64,000 nucleotides of DNA from Sorangium cellulosum (GTDB lineage: Bacteria > Myxococcota_A > Polyangia > Polyangiales > Polyangiaceae). Positions 44,072 through 52,731 of the stretch are shown in pieces. The stretch covers positions 11,422,501-11,486,500 of the forward strand of contig NZ_CP012673.1 of NCBI RefSeq assembly GCF_002950945.1, read 5' to 3'. The translations under genes were made by a program, and so were the position numbers. The notes beneath the pieces were generated by a model. It searched no databases, was not told where the DNA came from, and saw only the letters and a list, made by a program, of their open reading frames with translations. Position 1 is the first letter of the stretch. Every line of letters starts with the position of its first letter.

Positions 44072-44364
44072 CGCTCCCGGTCATCTTTCACGACCTGGCT
44101 GAGGTCGAGCTGAACGAGGCCGCCGCCTACTACGCTCGGGCACGTCCTGGCCTTGGCGACGCCTTTCTCGCCGAGGTTCAAGGCGCAGTCGATGCCCTGG
44201 CTGCGTCACCGCTCGCGGGGATGGCTGTGGAGAACGATGTTCGCTGGGGGCTCGTGCGGCGATTTCCCTACAGCGTGCTGTACCGGGTACGCGACGATCA
44301 CATTCGTATTCTCGCGATTGCACATCAGAAGCGGCGGCCCTTCTACTGGCGCGGGCGCCAATAG
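44068..44364 (+). CDS. RelE/ParE-family toxin
   Basis: GTG at 44068 overlaps the antitoxin stop. The 98-residue protein has the ParE layout: VIFHDLAEVELNEAAAYYARARPGLGDAFLAEVQ, then WGLVRRFPYSVLYRVRDDHIRILAIAHQKRRPFYWRGR, where the central strand pair and final His/Lys/Arg motif are typical. Members inhibit gyrase or cleave mRNA. Its strand signature matches the remnant at 29229. It is likely active with the antitoxin upstream. Confidence 0.87.
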   Translation: MTLPVIFHDLAEVELNEAAAYYARARPGLGDAFLAEVQGAVDALAASPLAGMAVENDVRWGLVRRFPYSVLYRVRDDHIRILAIAHQKRRPFYWRGRQ

Positions 44365-44373
44365 TCCGGCTCG

Positions 44374-44405
44374 GCGCCTGCTCGCCCGCGGTTCCGACGA
44401 CGCCC
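44374..44405 (+). other. 32-bp radC-derived scrap
   Basis: GCGCCTGCTCGCCCGCGGTT and the 12 following bases are identical to 43332-43363 in radC copy 1 and 45667-45698 in copy 2. It lies ten bases after the toxin stop. It marks a recombination breakpoint between the toxin-antitoxin pair and the lower-GC gene. Confidence 0.85.
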
Positions 44406-44435
44406 ACCATTATTCGCCACGAATGAGAAGCAATT

Positions 44436-45335
44436 ATGCGAGAACCGTCCACTGAACACGCGCGTTTGTTTTTTACCTCCTTGGGCTGCGAGGTCGAAGA
44501 TATCGCGGTTGTGGAAGGGCAAAAGCGTGCGGACCTTCGGGTCACTTGGAAGGAAGAAGAATACGTCGTCGAAGCGAAGTTTCGTGAGCCACACCGTGAG
44601 TGGCATGCCGCCAGAGAGCATGCTCGTGCTAATGGATATGCTACGACTTCGCGAGACATTGAGCCCTGGACGGTTCTGTCGAACACTATTACAAAGGCAC
44701 GCGCTCAGTTGGTTTCAACCCCGGCTTCCCCTGACGCCTTTCGCGTTCTTTGGGTTGTTGCTCTCCATGGAGACGACAGGTTCGTGATCGACTGCACGGA
44801 GAAAAAGCTCGTCGGCACTCGCTTGCTTTTTGCGTTGCGTGACTTCTACGAGCCGCCCGAGGCCATCGAATGCTATTACTATGACGACAATGAGTTTGAG
44901 CGCTGTCCGGAGATTGATGCAGCCATGTTGTGTACGCGAGAAGGTGGTCGGCTATTTGTGAATCATCATTCGCCTAGTCGAGAGCGATTCCGCTCCAGCT
45001 ACGTATATTCGACAGTAAACAAAAAGGGCGCCGTCGTGGATGCCGAAATCCTGGTTAAGAACGGGCATGCTCTCATGCTGGATGTCGACTTCAAGAACCC
45101 ACGAGCTGGAAATGGCCAATGGGAGTACATCAAGGACAAGTATGGTGTCCTCACCAGTGCGGCCATCGAAAGTCAATTCTTCGGCATAGCAATCACTTCG
45201 GCGCCTGTCGTGAGCTCAGACACAGAAAACTGTCGCCGGTTGGGTCAATTGACAAGCGATGCGCCTGGACGTATGTCGGATCAACATGCTGATTTGGAAG
45301 TGGTTCGAGGCAAAGAACGGGACGATGAGACGTAA
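44436..45335 (+). CDS. Putative PD-(D/E)XK-like protein, lower GC, probably acquired
   Basis: ATG at 44436 gives 299 residues. The N-terminal region has ADLRVTWKEEEYVVEAKFRE, an Asp then E-x-K arrangement of PD-(D/E)XK nucleases after two strands. The rest has no recognised family; VNHHSPSRERFRSSYVYSTV and LDVDFKNPRAGNGQWEYIKDKYG are striking. Base composition and codon use are far less GC-rich than any neighbour, which indicates recent transfer. It lies between the 32-bp radC scrap and radC copy 2. A nuclease or effector role in defence is inferred only. Confidence 0.55.
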   Translation: MREPSTEHARLFFTSLGCEVEDIAVVEGQKRADLRVTWKEEEYVVEAKFREPHREWHAAREHARANGYATTSRDIEPWTVLSNTITKARAQLVSTPASPDAFRVLWVVALHGDDRFVIDCTEKKLVGTRLLFALRDFYEPPEAIECYYYDDNEFERCPEIDAAMLCTREGGRLFVNHHSPSRERFRSSYVYSTVNKKGAVVDAEILVKNGHALMLDVDFKNPRAGNGQWEYIKDKYGVLTSAAIESQFFGIAITSAPVVSSDTENCRRLGQLTSDAPGRMSDQHADLEVVRGKERDDET

Positions 45336-45448
45336 TTGGCTCTTCGAGTACTGAATGCTAGCTCTTGCCAAACGTGAGGCGGATTGGCAACACGAATACG
45401 CAATATTGGGTGATCTTGCGAGCGATCCTCCGGTGTGACATGCCATGA
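45336..45448. other. Short low-GC tail with hairpin
   Basis: TTGCCAA (45365-45371) and TTGGCAA (45384-45390) can pair. The lower-GC composition of the acquired gene continues to about 45435, so the right edge of the insert is near 45440, just before radC copy 2 begins. Confidence 0.45.
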
Positions 45449-45757
45449 GCGCTGGCCGAGCGCACCCAGATCGCCCTGTTCGACGCGACCCGGCTCGCCG
45501 CCGCCTTCGAGCTCGGCCGCCGCTATCACGCCGCCCGCGCCCGCCGGGGCGCGCTCCTCAACGACGCTGCCCGCGTGGCGCGGTACTTCGGCCCGAGGCT
45601 CGCTTCCCTCGTCCACGAGCAGCTCTGGATCGCCGCGCTCGACACCCACGGCCGCGTCCGCGAGACGCGCCTGCTCGCCCGCGGTTCCGACGACGCCCTC
45701 TACGTCGGCCGCGCCACCGTCCTGCGCACGGCGCTGGACATGGCCGCCCACAGCTTT
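45449..45757 (+). pseudogene. RadC/JAB fragment, copy 2 (lacks the catalytic end)
   Basis: The frame reads ALAERTQIALFDATRLAAAFELGRRYHAARARRGALLNDAARVARYFGPRL then ASLVHEQLWIAALDTHGRV and ends AAHSF, where the HNHPSGD catalytic loop should start. It then meets unrelated DNA 14 bases before the TetR gene stop. It is close to copy 1 at the DNA level but lacks the eight-base duplication. Confidence 0.7.
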
Positions 45758-45770
45758 CTCCCCCGGGATC

Positions 45771-46385
45771 TCATGCTCGTTGCCGCCCCACGCCTGCACC
45801 CGGCCGACCACCGGACGTGCTGAGCACGCGCGACACGAGCGCGAGCAGCATCTCGCGCGCCTGGCCGCGGTCGACGGCTGGATCGCGTAGCCGGATCGCC
45901 TTGCTGCCGTCCAGCACGGCGAGCAGCAGGGTCGCGAGGTCCGGCGCCGGCAACGTGTCGTCGACGAGGCCGGCGGCCTGTCCGCGCGCGATCGCGCCCG
46001 CGAGGAGCTGCTTCATCTCGGCGCTGTGGCGCCGGAGCCGATCCGCGATCGCGGCGTTGCGCTGCGACTCGGCGAGCAGGTCGAAGAGGAGGGACGGCCC
46101 CTTGCCGCTGCTGTAGAGGTCGGCCACGAGCGCGGGGAGGTCGCGCGCGTCCTGCACGTCACCCGACAGGTGCGCGGCCGCCTCGTCGAGCACGAGCTGG
46201 AAGAGGCCCTCGAGGATGGCCTCCTTGCTCGAGAAGTAGTGGTAGAGGTGCCCAGGACTGACGCCCGCCTCGGCGCAGATGCTCGCGATGGAGGCCTGCA
46301 CGCCCTCGGCGGCGAAGCGGCGCTGGGCGGCGCGGAGGAGCTCGCGACGCTTCTTCTCGTGCTGGTCGGGGTTGACAGTGCGCAT
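45771..46385 (-). CDS. TetR-family regulator
   Basis: Of the ATGs at 46397 and 46385, the latter (MRTVNPDQHEKKRRELLRAA) starts closest to the domain. The HTH is typical: RRFAAEGVQASIASICAEAGVSPGHLYHYFSSKEAILEGLF. The C-terminal ligand domain is helical (about residues 60-190). It is divergent from the aldo-keto reductase, and the inverted repeat TAGAGCG-TT-CGCTCTA (46401-46416) between them is a probable operator for both. Its 3' end abuts radC copy 2. Confidence 0.88.
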   Translation of the reverse strand: MRTVNPDQHEKKRRELLRAAQRRFAAEGVQASIASICAEAGVSPGHLYHYFSSKEAILEGLFQLVLDEAAAHLSGDVQDARDLPALVADLYSSGKGPSLLFDLLAESQRNAAIADRLRRHSAEMKQLLAGAIARGQAAGLVDDTLPAPDLATLLLAVLDGSKAIRLRDPAVDRGQAREMLLALVSRVLSTSGGRPGAGVGRQRA

Positions 46386-46400
46386 GCGGCGTCCCATTGA

Positions 46401-46416
46401 TAGAGCGTTCGCTCTA
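46401..46416. promoter_or_regulatory. TetR operator
   Basis: TAGAGCG and CGCTCTA are perfect inverse arms around a TT centre, 4 bp from one possible TetR start (46397) and 18 bp from the reductase start. The position and symmetry fit an operator shared by the divergent TetR and reductase genes. Confidence 0.75.
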
Positions 46417-46434
46417 ACATTGGAGGGTCGATTG

Positions 46435-47427
46435 ATGGATCGAACGATGCCCATGATACCGCGCACGCATCTCGGCAAGAACGGCCCGCTCGTCGGCGCG
46501 CTGGGCCTCGGCTGCGGCGGGATGTCGCCCGGCCACGGCGCCGACGGCGACGCCGAGAGCATCGCCACGATCCAGGCGGCGCTCGACGCCGGGATGAACC
46601 TCCTCAACACCGCCGACTTCTACGGCATGGGGCACAACGAGGCGCTCATCGGACGCGCCATCAAAGGCCGGCGCGACCGGGCCTTCGTGAGCGTGAAGTT
46701 CGGCATGCTGCGTACCCCGGGCGGGAAGTTCCTCGGGATGGACGGCCGCCCGGCCACGGTGAAGACGTTCGCGGCCTACTCGCTCCAGCGCCTCGGCGTC
46801 GACGAGATCGACCTCTACCAGCCCGGGCGACCCGATCCCGACGTGCCCTTCGAGGAGACGATCGGCGCCATCGCCGACCTCGTGCGCGAGGGCAAAGTCC
46901 GTCACGTCGGCGTGTCCGAGGTCGGCGTAGAGCTCCTGCGCCGCGCGCACGCCGTGCACCCCATCACCGCGCTCGAGATCGAGTACTCGCTCGCGTGCCG
47001 CTTCATCGAAGCAGAGATCTTGCCGGCCGCGCGCGAGCTCGGGATCGGCATCGTCGCCTACCGCGTGCTCGCCGACGGGCTGCTCAGCGGCGCGACGGCG
47101 CCGAGCCCTGGCGCGCACTTCGTGGCGCCGCGGATGGAAGGACACGCGCTGGAGCAGAATGTCCGCGCCGCTCGCCCGCTCGTCGACATGGCCGCCCGCA
47201 AGCGCTGCACGCCAGCCCAGCTGGCCATCGCGTGGCTGCGCGGACGCGGCGACGACATCGTGCCGCTCGTCGGCATCCGCCGGCGCGCGCGGCTCGACGA
47301 GAACCTCTCGGCGCTCGACGTGCGCGTCTCCCCGGACGAGCTCGCGCAGCTCGACGCTGCGTTCGCGCCGGGCGCGATCGTCGGCGATCGGTACCCCTCG
47401 TTCGTCATGAAGTACGCGGCGCGCTGA
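46435..47427 (+). CDS. Aldo/keto reductase
   Basis: ATG at 46435 follows GGAGGG. The 330-residue TIM-barrel protein has LGLGCGGMSPG, NTADFYGMGHNEALIGRAI (Asp and Tyr of the catalytic tetrad) and SVKFGML (Lys). LDAAFAPG, GIRRRARLDENLSAL and ARPLVDMAARK lie toward the NADP end. In the place of the usual catalytic His motif (QHR) it has DLYQPGRPDPDVP, a variant known in one AKR clade. It reduces carbonyl compounds with NADPH. The shared operator suggests induction by the TetR ligand, such as a reactive aldehyde. Confidence 0.88.
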   Translation: MDRTMPMIPRTHLGKNGPLVGALGLGCGGMSPGHGADGDAESIATIQAALDAGMNLLNTADFYGMGHNEALIGRAIKGRRDRAFVSVKFGMLRTPGGKFLGMDGRPATVKTFAAYSLQRLGVDEIDLYQPGRPDPDVPFEETIGAIADLVREGKVRHVGVSEVGVELLRRAHAVHPITALEIEYSLACRFIEAEILPAARELGIGIVAYRVLADGLLSGATAPSPGAHFVAPRMEGHALEQNVRAARPLVDMAARKRCTPAQLAIAWLRGRGDDIVPLVGIRRRARLDENLSALDVRVSPDELAQLDAAFAPGAIVGDRYPSFVMKYAAR

Positions 47428-47599
47428 GCGACCCGGGTCGCGACCACACGCTGGACCCCCGGACGGAACTCCCGGCCGCGCCGGGAAACCCCTATTCCCA
47501 GGTTCCAAGGACGGATCATGTCCGCCGCCGGGCGGCCCACCGGCACCGCCGCGGGGCGTAGCGCCCCTGCGGCGGCCGACGACTCCGCCTGCGCTCGGA

Positions 47600-48304
47600 T
47601 CAGCTCGGGCTCTGCGACGCGAGGAGCGATCGCAGCCAGTCGTCCGAGGCCTTGCGGTACTCGGGGACGCGGCTCCGCTCGGCAGCGGCGAGCGCCTCCT
47701 TCAGCCGAGGCGCGTCGAGGTCGTGGAGGTAGGCAGGGGCACCCGGCTGCTGGCGCCACGAGTCCTCGAGGCCGCCCGCGTCGACCGGATCGAAGCCGAG
47801 CTCGTCGACGAGGCGCATGACCTTCACCCGCGCTTCCGGCGGATCCCCCGCGATCGGGAGCGCGACGCGCCCCGGCGTGCCCTTCGGCTTGCCCTTCGCG
47901 AGCAGGCTCTCGAAGTAGATGTTGTTGAACGCCTTGACCACCGGCCGCCCGATCTGCTCGGCGACCCACGCGCTCTCGATCTGCCCCGCCTCGATGGCCG
48001 GGATGCTGCCGTCGCGGACCGGGTAGTAGTTGTTGGTGTCGATCACGACCACGTCGGCGGGCACGCCGGCGAAGAGATCCTTCGGCAGGTCCACGACCGC
48101 GCGCTGGGGGATCGTGACGACCACGATCTCGCCGCCGCGCGCGGCCTCCGCGGCCCTGACGGGGGTGGCCCCGGTCTCCGCGGCGAGCTCGCGGAGCGTG
48201 TCCGGCCCGCGCGAGTTCGCGATCACGACCTGGTGACCGAGCTTCCCCAACAGCTTCGCCAGCGACCCGCCGATCGAGCCGGCGCCGATGATTCCGATCT
48301 TCAT
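47600..48304 (-). CDS. NADP-dependent F420-reductase-like oxidoreductase (paralogue B)
   Basis: This 234-residue protein matches the gene at 32253 along its full length (MKIGIIGAGSIGGSLAKLLGKLGHQVVIANSRGPDT, VVIDTNNYYP, KAFNNIYFESLL). It shares a sequence near GGGCGATC..TCG.GCCGTTC at 48381-48408 upstream. The nearby 59-bp direct repeat (48531-48589) also occurs 55 bases before the GST gene at 56826. NADP use is suggested by the Asn-Ser-Arg after the second strand. The chromosomal copy likely precedes the cassette-region copy. Confidence 0.85.
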   Translation of the reverse strand: MKIGIIGAGSIGGSLAKLLGKLGHQVVIANSRGPDTLRELAAETGATPVRAAEAARGGEIVVVTIPQRAVVDLPKDLFAGVPADVVVIDTNNYYPVRDGSIPAIEAGQIESAWVAEQIGRPVVKAFNNIYFESLLAKGKPKGTPGRVALPIAGDPPEARVKVMRLVDELGFDPVDAGGLEDSWRQQPGAPAYLHDLDAPRLKEALAAAERSRVPEYRKASDDWLRSLLASQSPS

Positions 48305-48530
48305 CTGTCACTCCTTCGAGCCGAGTCGCCCGCCATCGAGCGCAGGCGCCGGCGGTCCAGGTGCATCGTCTGACGCAGACGGGCGATCGCTCGCGCCGTT
48401 CACGTCGGGGACGGGCTGTACCACGACGAGCCGCCCTCGGCCCGCTCAGAAGGAGGCTGCCCCCAGGCGGACCACGGCCAGCCCGAGCACCGTGATGCCG
48501 GGGCGCCCCGCCTCCCGGCTCGCAGGAGCG

Positions 48531-48589
48531 CGCGCCATCAGGCAAGCCCCCGACCTCACACAGGGTGGTGTCGAAGCCAGGTCTCGAAG
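48531..48589. repeat. 59-bp direct repeat, copy 1 (partner 56881-56939)
   Basis: Identity to the second copy is 57 of 59 bases. Each copy lies upstream of a minus-strand redox gene: this one before NADP reductase B, the other before the GST gene. It starts CGCGCCATCAGGC and ends CAGGTCTCGAAG. Regulatory or repeat-family role unknown. Confidence 0.9.
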
Positions 48590-48601
48590 GCGGTGAGTGG
48601 G

Positions 48602-48650
48602 AGCGGCCAAGCAGAACCGGACGAGAGAGCTCCAGGCCGCGGATGAGGCC
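48602..48650 (-). pseudogene. Fragment of an alpha/beta hydrolase gene
   Basis: On the minus strand it encodes GLIRGLELSRPVLLG, like the GLLRGLGLSRPVLLGHSMGG nucleophile-elbow region of the gene at 53706. The serine of the elbow is preserved only as RSHSP. It is a short stray copy next to the 59-bp repeat. Confidence 0.65.
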
Positions 48651-48841
48651 TGAACTTATCCATGTATCGAAGCGGCCGTCTTCACTCCACAACCTCCGGG
48701 CCAGATGGCCGGATGAGGTGATCAGCCGGTCGCCCCAAAGCTTGACTCCCGTATCGCCCTCTGGCTTCCTGGCCCCCTTGTCCAATCTGCTGGCGAGGCC
48801 ACGGCGGCCTGGCGGACGCAGGTTGTTCGGCGGAGTGGTGA

Positions 48842-50896
48842 ATGACGATCGAACGGCGGTGGCGCAGCGGGAACCTCGGCCTCGTGTCGGCGGCCATCTC
48901 GATGCTGGCCTGGGCACTCTTGACGAGCTGCTCGGACGGGAGCTCCGCCGACGCGGAGGCGAGCACGAGCGGCGCGCACGCCGGCGGGGGCGGCAGCACG
49001 GGGAGCGGCTCCGGGGAGGGTGGGGCCGGCGCCGGTCACCCGTTCGACGACCCCGGGACCTGCTCGGACGGCGAGCGCAACCAGCGTGAAGACGACGTGG
49101 ACTGCGGCGGCCCGTGCGAGCCCTGCGTGTTCTGGCAGCGCGTCGCGCCCTCCGGCGCGGTCTCTCTGTTCCTCACCCGGCAGGGGACCCTGCTGGGGAG
49201 CAACGAGTATGACTGGCTCACCCGGCTCGAGCGGCTGGACGGCGCGTGGCAGCGGGTGCTGGCGGACGGCGAAAACGTCACGGTGACGCCGCTGGCGAAC
49301 GGGAGCAGCGGCGAGATCTACGGCGTGGGCGAGGGGGGCCTCGCGCGCTCCGACGACGACGGGCTGACATGGCAAGTCATCAACCCCGAGTTCAGCCCCG
49401 GGTTCTTGAAGGTGATGGATGACGCGCTCTACGCCGGGCTCGGCAACGCGCTCTACCGGTCGACGGACGCCGGGGTGAGCTGGGAGCCCGTCGCCGGCGG
49501 CTTCGGAGGTGGCGATCTGGTCCGCCTCGAGGTCAACTCCGACGGGATCTGGTTCCTCTTGTCCTACAAGCTGGTGATGCGGTCGCTGGATCGCGGCGCC
49601 ACCTGGTTCGAGGTGGCCTATACGGAGGGTGATACGAGCACCTGGGTCGTCGAGCTCTCCGATGGAGTCGTGCTCGTCGGGCGAGGTGCGACTCCTCCCC
49701 TGTCGTCCGTCGATCGCGGCGACTCCTGGCAGCAGACCGAAGCGGTCGACGTCACGGCCCGGGCGCTCGCGGCCAACTCCACGGATCTGCTCTTCTCGGG
49801 CGGGACCGGCGTGGACATGTCCGAGGACGGCGGGCTCACCTGGACCGAGCGGGGCGACGACGACATGTTCGGCTTCCGGTCGATGGTGATGCTCCCGGAC
49901 GATCGCCTCGTGGTGCTCGACAACAACGACCAGGTGTTCGTGAGCCGGCCGACCACGTTCTGGGGCAAACACAAGCGCCGTGGCGAGCCCCTCCCGGCGT
50001 CGTGCACCGACGGAGCCCAGGGGCCGGGTGAGCAGGGCGCCGACTGCGGCGGAAGCTGCCCGGCGTGTCCGACGTGGCGGCGCCTCGCCGAGGTGAACCA
50101 CACGAATATTCAATGGGTGGCAGCGACGCCGGACGGCACGTTGTTCTTCGACAATCAGGAGGCAAGGTACCGGTCGACGGACGCCGGCGCCTCGTGGGCT
50201 CCCGCCGAGCTCGACGGCGAGCCGCTACCGTTCATCAGCACCCTGATCCAGATGGGAGATGGAACGATGCTCGCCACCTCGGGCGCCGCGCTGTATCGCT
50301 CGTCGGACCGCGGCGGCTCGTGGAGCGTGATCGACGCGACCCTCGACGTGGGCGCGATCGCCCTCCATCCAGACGGCCGCCTCTACAGCATCAAGCAAGG
50401 GTTCTCGAGCGACGGCGGCGTGTCCTGGGAGCGGGTATCGGATGAACCACGAGGCATCACGGACGTCGTCTTCACCGAAAGCGGCGATCTCTACGCCCAT
50501 GGCTCACGGTTCCTGGTTCGCTCGCTCGACGGCGGCAGGACGTTCGAGCGCCTCGACGGCGTGCCCCTCGACAACGACGAGAGCTACGTCAAGCTCGCGG
50601 CCGCCCCGAACGGCCACCTGTTCCTCGCTTCGACGGGAGGCATCTTCCGCTCGATCGACAGGGGCGTCTCCTTCACCGAGGTCAACGACGCCGCCAGCAA
50701 TGTGCTGGTCGACTCGAAGGGCAACGTCTTCGCCCTCGGACAGGGCATCGCCATGTCGCGCGACGACGGCGACACCTGGGAGAGCCGCCTGCTCGGGGTC
50801 AACGCGACGCCTCGGGCCGCGGCCCTGGCCAGCGACCGCATCTACCTGAACACCGCTCTCGGCCACTACCTGAGCACGACGACCACGGCGTGGTGA
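48842..50896 (+). CDS. Lipoprotein with BNR/Asp-box beta-propeller
   Basis: ATG at 48842 gives 684 residues. The signal ends WALLTSC, followed by a Gly/Ser-rich spacer. Two Cys motifs C-x-DG-x(7-10)-D-x-DCGG-x-C-x2-C (residues about 77-98 and 384-405) split the protein into two propeller halves. Repeats of the Asp-box kind S-x-D-x-G-x-[ST]-W occur at least eight times, for instance STDAGVSW, SEDGGLTW, SSDRGGSW and SRDDGDTW. The family includes sialidase-like and YCF48-like propellers; the catalytic sialidase Arg triad is not evident. It is probably a surface-anchored binding protein. Confidence 0.85.
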   Translation: MTIERRWRSGNLGLVSAAISMLAWALLTSCSDGSSADAEASTSGAHAGGGGSTGSGSGEGGAGAGHPFDDPGTCSDGERNQREDDVDCGGPCEPCVFWQRVAPSGAVSLFLTRQGTLLGSNEYDWLTRLERLDGAWQRVLADGENVTVTPLANGSSGEIYGVGEGGLARSDDDGLTWQVINPEFSPGFLKVMDDALYAGLGNALYRSTDAGVSWEPVAGGFGGGDLVRLEVNSDGIWFLLSYKLVMRSLDRGATWFEVAYTEGDTSTWVVELSDGVVLVGRGATPPLSSVDRGDSWQQTEAVDVTARALAANSTDLLFSGGTGVDMSEDGGLTWTERGDDDMFGFRSMVMLPDDRLVVLDNNDQVFVSRPTTFWGKHKRRGEPLPASCTDGAQGPGEQGADCGGSCPACPTWRRLAEVNHTNIQWVAATPDGTLFFDNQEARYRSTDAGASWAPAELDGEPLPFISTLIQMGDGTMLATSGAALYRSSDRGGSWSVIDATLDVGAIALHPDGRLYSIKQGFSSDGGVSWERVSDEPRGITDVVFTESGDLYAHGSRFLVRSLDGGRTFERLDGVPLDNDESYVKLAAAPNGHLFLASTGGIFRSIDRGVSFTEVNDAASNVLVDSKGNVFALGQGIAMSRDDGDTWESRLLGVNATPRAAALASDRIYLNTALGHYLSTTTTAW

Positions 50897-50989
50897 ACGC
50901 CGCGGGGCGATCACGCCGCGCGCGCCCGACCTCGCCGGGCCATCCTGCGCTCCCGGCTGGCCCGCCCTGAGCTATCTACCTGTCCCCTC

Positions 50990-51997
50990 ATGCCAGCGAG
51001 CTTCACCCAGCCCCGCCTCGTCGTCCTGCTCGCCTTCGAGGGCGTCGCGCTGCTCGATCTCGCCGGGCCTCTCGAGGCCTTCACCGTGGCGACCACCTTG
51101 CGCGCGCCGGGCGCTCCTCCGCCTTATCGCACGATCGTCGCCTCGACGGCCGGCGGGTTGGTGCGCACCACGACCGGGCTCGCGGCCTTTGCCGAGCCGC
51201 TCGCGGCGCTCGATGACGAGGCCATCGACACCCTGATCGTGCCGGGCAGCGGGCCGCCGGAGGCCCCGGCCGTGCCGCCTGATCTCGTCGCCTGGCTCGC
51301 CCGCCGCGCGCCGCGCGTGCGTCGCACCTGCGCCGTGTGCACGGGCGCCTTCCTCCTCGCCGCCGCGGGCCTGCTCGACGGCCGCCGCGCGGCGACCCAC
51401 TGGCGCTCCGCGCCGCTCCTCGCGGAGCGCCACCCGGACGTCCGTGTCGACGCGGACTCCGTCTACCTGCGCGACGGCTCGATCTGGACCTCGGCCGGCA
51501 TCTCCGCGGGCATCGACCTCGCCCTCGCGCTCGTCGAGGAGGACCTCGGGCACCGCGCGGCGATGGCGGTCGCCCGGCAGCTCGTCGTGTTCCTCAAGCG
51601 GCCTGGCGGGCAGTCGCAGTTCAGCGCGCCGCTCGCGGCGCAGGCCGCCGAGGGCGGCACCTTCGCCGACCTGCATGCCTGGATGGCGGACCGCCTCGCC
51701 GGCGATCTGCGCGTCGAGCGCCTGGCCGCGCAGGCGGGGATGAGCCCGCGCACCTTCGCGCGCGCGTACACGGCCGCGCTCGGGCAGACGCCGGCGAAGA
51801 CGGTCGCCGCCATGCGCCTCGAGGCCGCCTGCCAGGCCGTCGCGGGCACGGACCTCCCGCTCAAGCGGATCGCCCACCAGTGCGGCTTCGGCGACGAGCA
51901 GAACCTGCGCCGCGCCTTCCTGCGCCGGCTCGGCGTGGGACCGCTCGAGTACCGGGAACGCTTCGCCAGGAGCGCCCGCGCGCCTGGCAGGAAGTGA
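50990..51997 (+). CDS. GlxA-family transcriptional regulator (DJ-1/PfpI + AraC)
   Basis: ATG at 50990 gives 335 residues. The N-terminal PfpI-like domain (LVVLLAFEGVALLDLAGPLEAF, then VCTGAFLLAAAGLLDGRRAATHW) retains the nucleophile-elbow Cys. The C-terminal AraC domain has two HTH segments: VERLAAQAGMSPRTFARAYTAALGQTPAKTVAAMRLEAACQ and LKRIAHQCGFGDEQNLRRAFLRRLGVGPLEYRERF. Relatives respond to amino-acid derivatives, amines or nitriles. It lies 80 bases before an HD-domain gene, most likely its target. Confidence 0.9.
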   Translation: MPASFTQPRLVVLLAFEGVALLDLAGPLEAFTVATTLRAPGAPPPYRTIVASTAGGLVRTTTGLAAFAEPLAALDDEAIDTLIVPGSGPPEAPAVPPDLVAWLARRAPRVRRTCAVCTGAFLLAAAGLLDGRRAATHWRSAPLLAERHPDVRVDADSVYLRDGSIWTSAGISAGIDLALALVEEDLGHRAAMAVARQLVVFLKRPGGQSQFSAPLAAQAAEGGTFADLHAWMADRLAGDLRVERLAAQAGMSPRTFARAYTAALGQTPAKTVAAMRLEAACQAVAGTDLPLKRIAHQCGFGDEQNLRRAFLRRLGVGPLEYRERFARSARAPGRK

Positions 51998-52079
51998 CGG
52001 ACGATCGGCAGGGCGCCCGGCGGGCGATCGCGCACGCTCCCGGCAGCTCGGCCTCGGCCGACGGACAGGAGCCCCCGCC

Positions 52080-52715
52080 ATGACCACAGAGATCGCAGGA
52101 ATCCACGCCCCCGACACGCGCCTTGCCCATGACGCGACCGTGCTCGCGCGCGAGGTCTCGGCCCCTTACCTCTTCCACCACGTGATGCGCTCGTACTACT
52201 TCGGCGAGCTCGCGGCCCGGCATCACGGCCTCGCCTGCGACCGCGAGCTGCTCTACCTCTCCGTGGTGCTGCACGACCTCGGCCTGACCGAGCGCTTCGC
52301 CGGCCCCGAGCGCTTCGAGGTCGACGGCGCCAACGCCGCCCGGGCCTTTCTTGCCGACCGCGGCCTGCCCCGGGAGAAGGTGTCCCTCGTGTGGGACGCC
52401 ATCGCGCTGCACACCAGCCTGGGCATCGCCTCGCACAAGGAGCCGGAGGTCGCCGTCGCCCACCTCGGGATCGGGATCGATTACGGCGGCGTCGGGCTGG
52501 AGGCGCTGCCGCGCGGAGCGGTCGAGGAGATCCTGAGGGCCTATCCGCGGCTCGAGATGAAGCAGGATTTCCGGCGCGCCCTCTGCGGCGTCGTGGAGCG
52601 GAAGCCGCACACCGCGGCCGGCAATTTCCTCTCGGACTTCGGCCGCCGCTACGTGCCGGGTTTTCAGCCCATCGACGCGAGCGCCCTCCTGGAGGGCGCC
52701 CCCTTCGACAGCTGA
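52080..52715 (+). CDS. HD-domain hydrolase (cyanamide hydratase-like)
   Basis: The 211-residue protein has the HD-type metal motif: FHHVMRSYYFGELAARHHGL, YLSVVLHDLGLTERF and AIALHTSLGIASHKEPEVAVAHLGIGID, where the His, His-Asp and His metal ligands are in order. The end (FLSDFGRRYVPGF) resembles cyanamide hydratase and related HD phosphohydrolases. Function unknown; the GlxA-type regulator upstream suggests control by a small nitrogen compound. Confidence 0.8.
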   Translation: MTTEIAGIHAPDTRLAHDATVLAREVSAPYLFHHVMRSYYFGELAARHHGLACDRELLYLSVVLHDLGLTERFAGPERFEVDGANAARAFLADRGLPREKVSLVWDAIALHTSLGIASHKEPEVAVAHLGIGIDYGGVGLEALPRGAVEEILRAYPRLEMKQDFRRALCGVVERKPHTAAGNFLSDFGRRYVPGFQPIDASALLEGAPFDS

Positions 52716-52731
52716 GCTGGACGGAGCGCTC

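Larger units (their letters stand above)
48305..48841. other. Upstream region with repeat and hydrolase fragment
   Basis: It contains the 59-bp repeat at 48531-48589 and a fragment resembling the alpha/beta hydrolase gene at 48602-48650. No gene is otherwise recognised. Confidence 0.6.
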
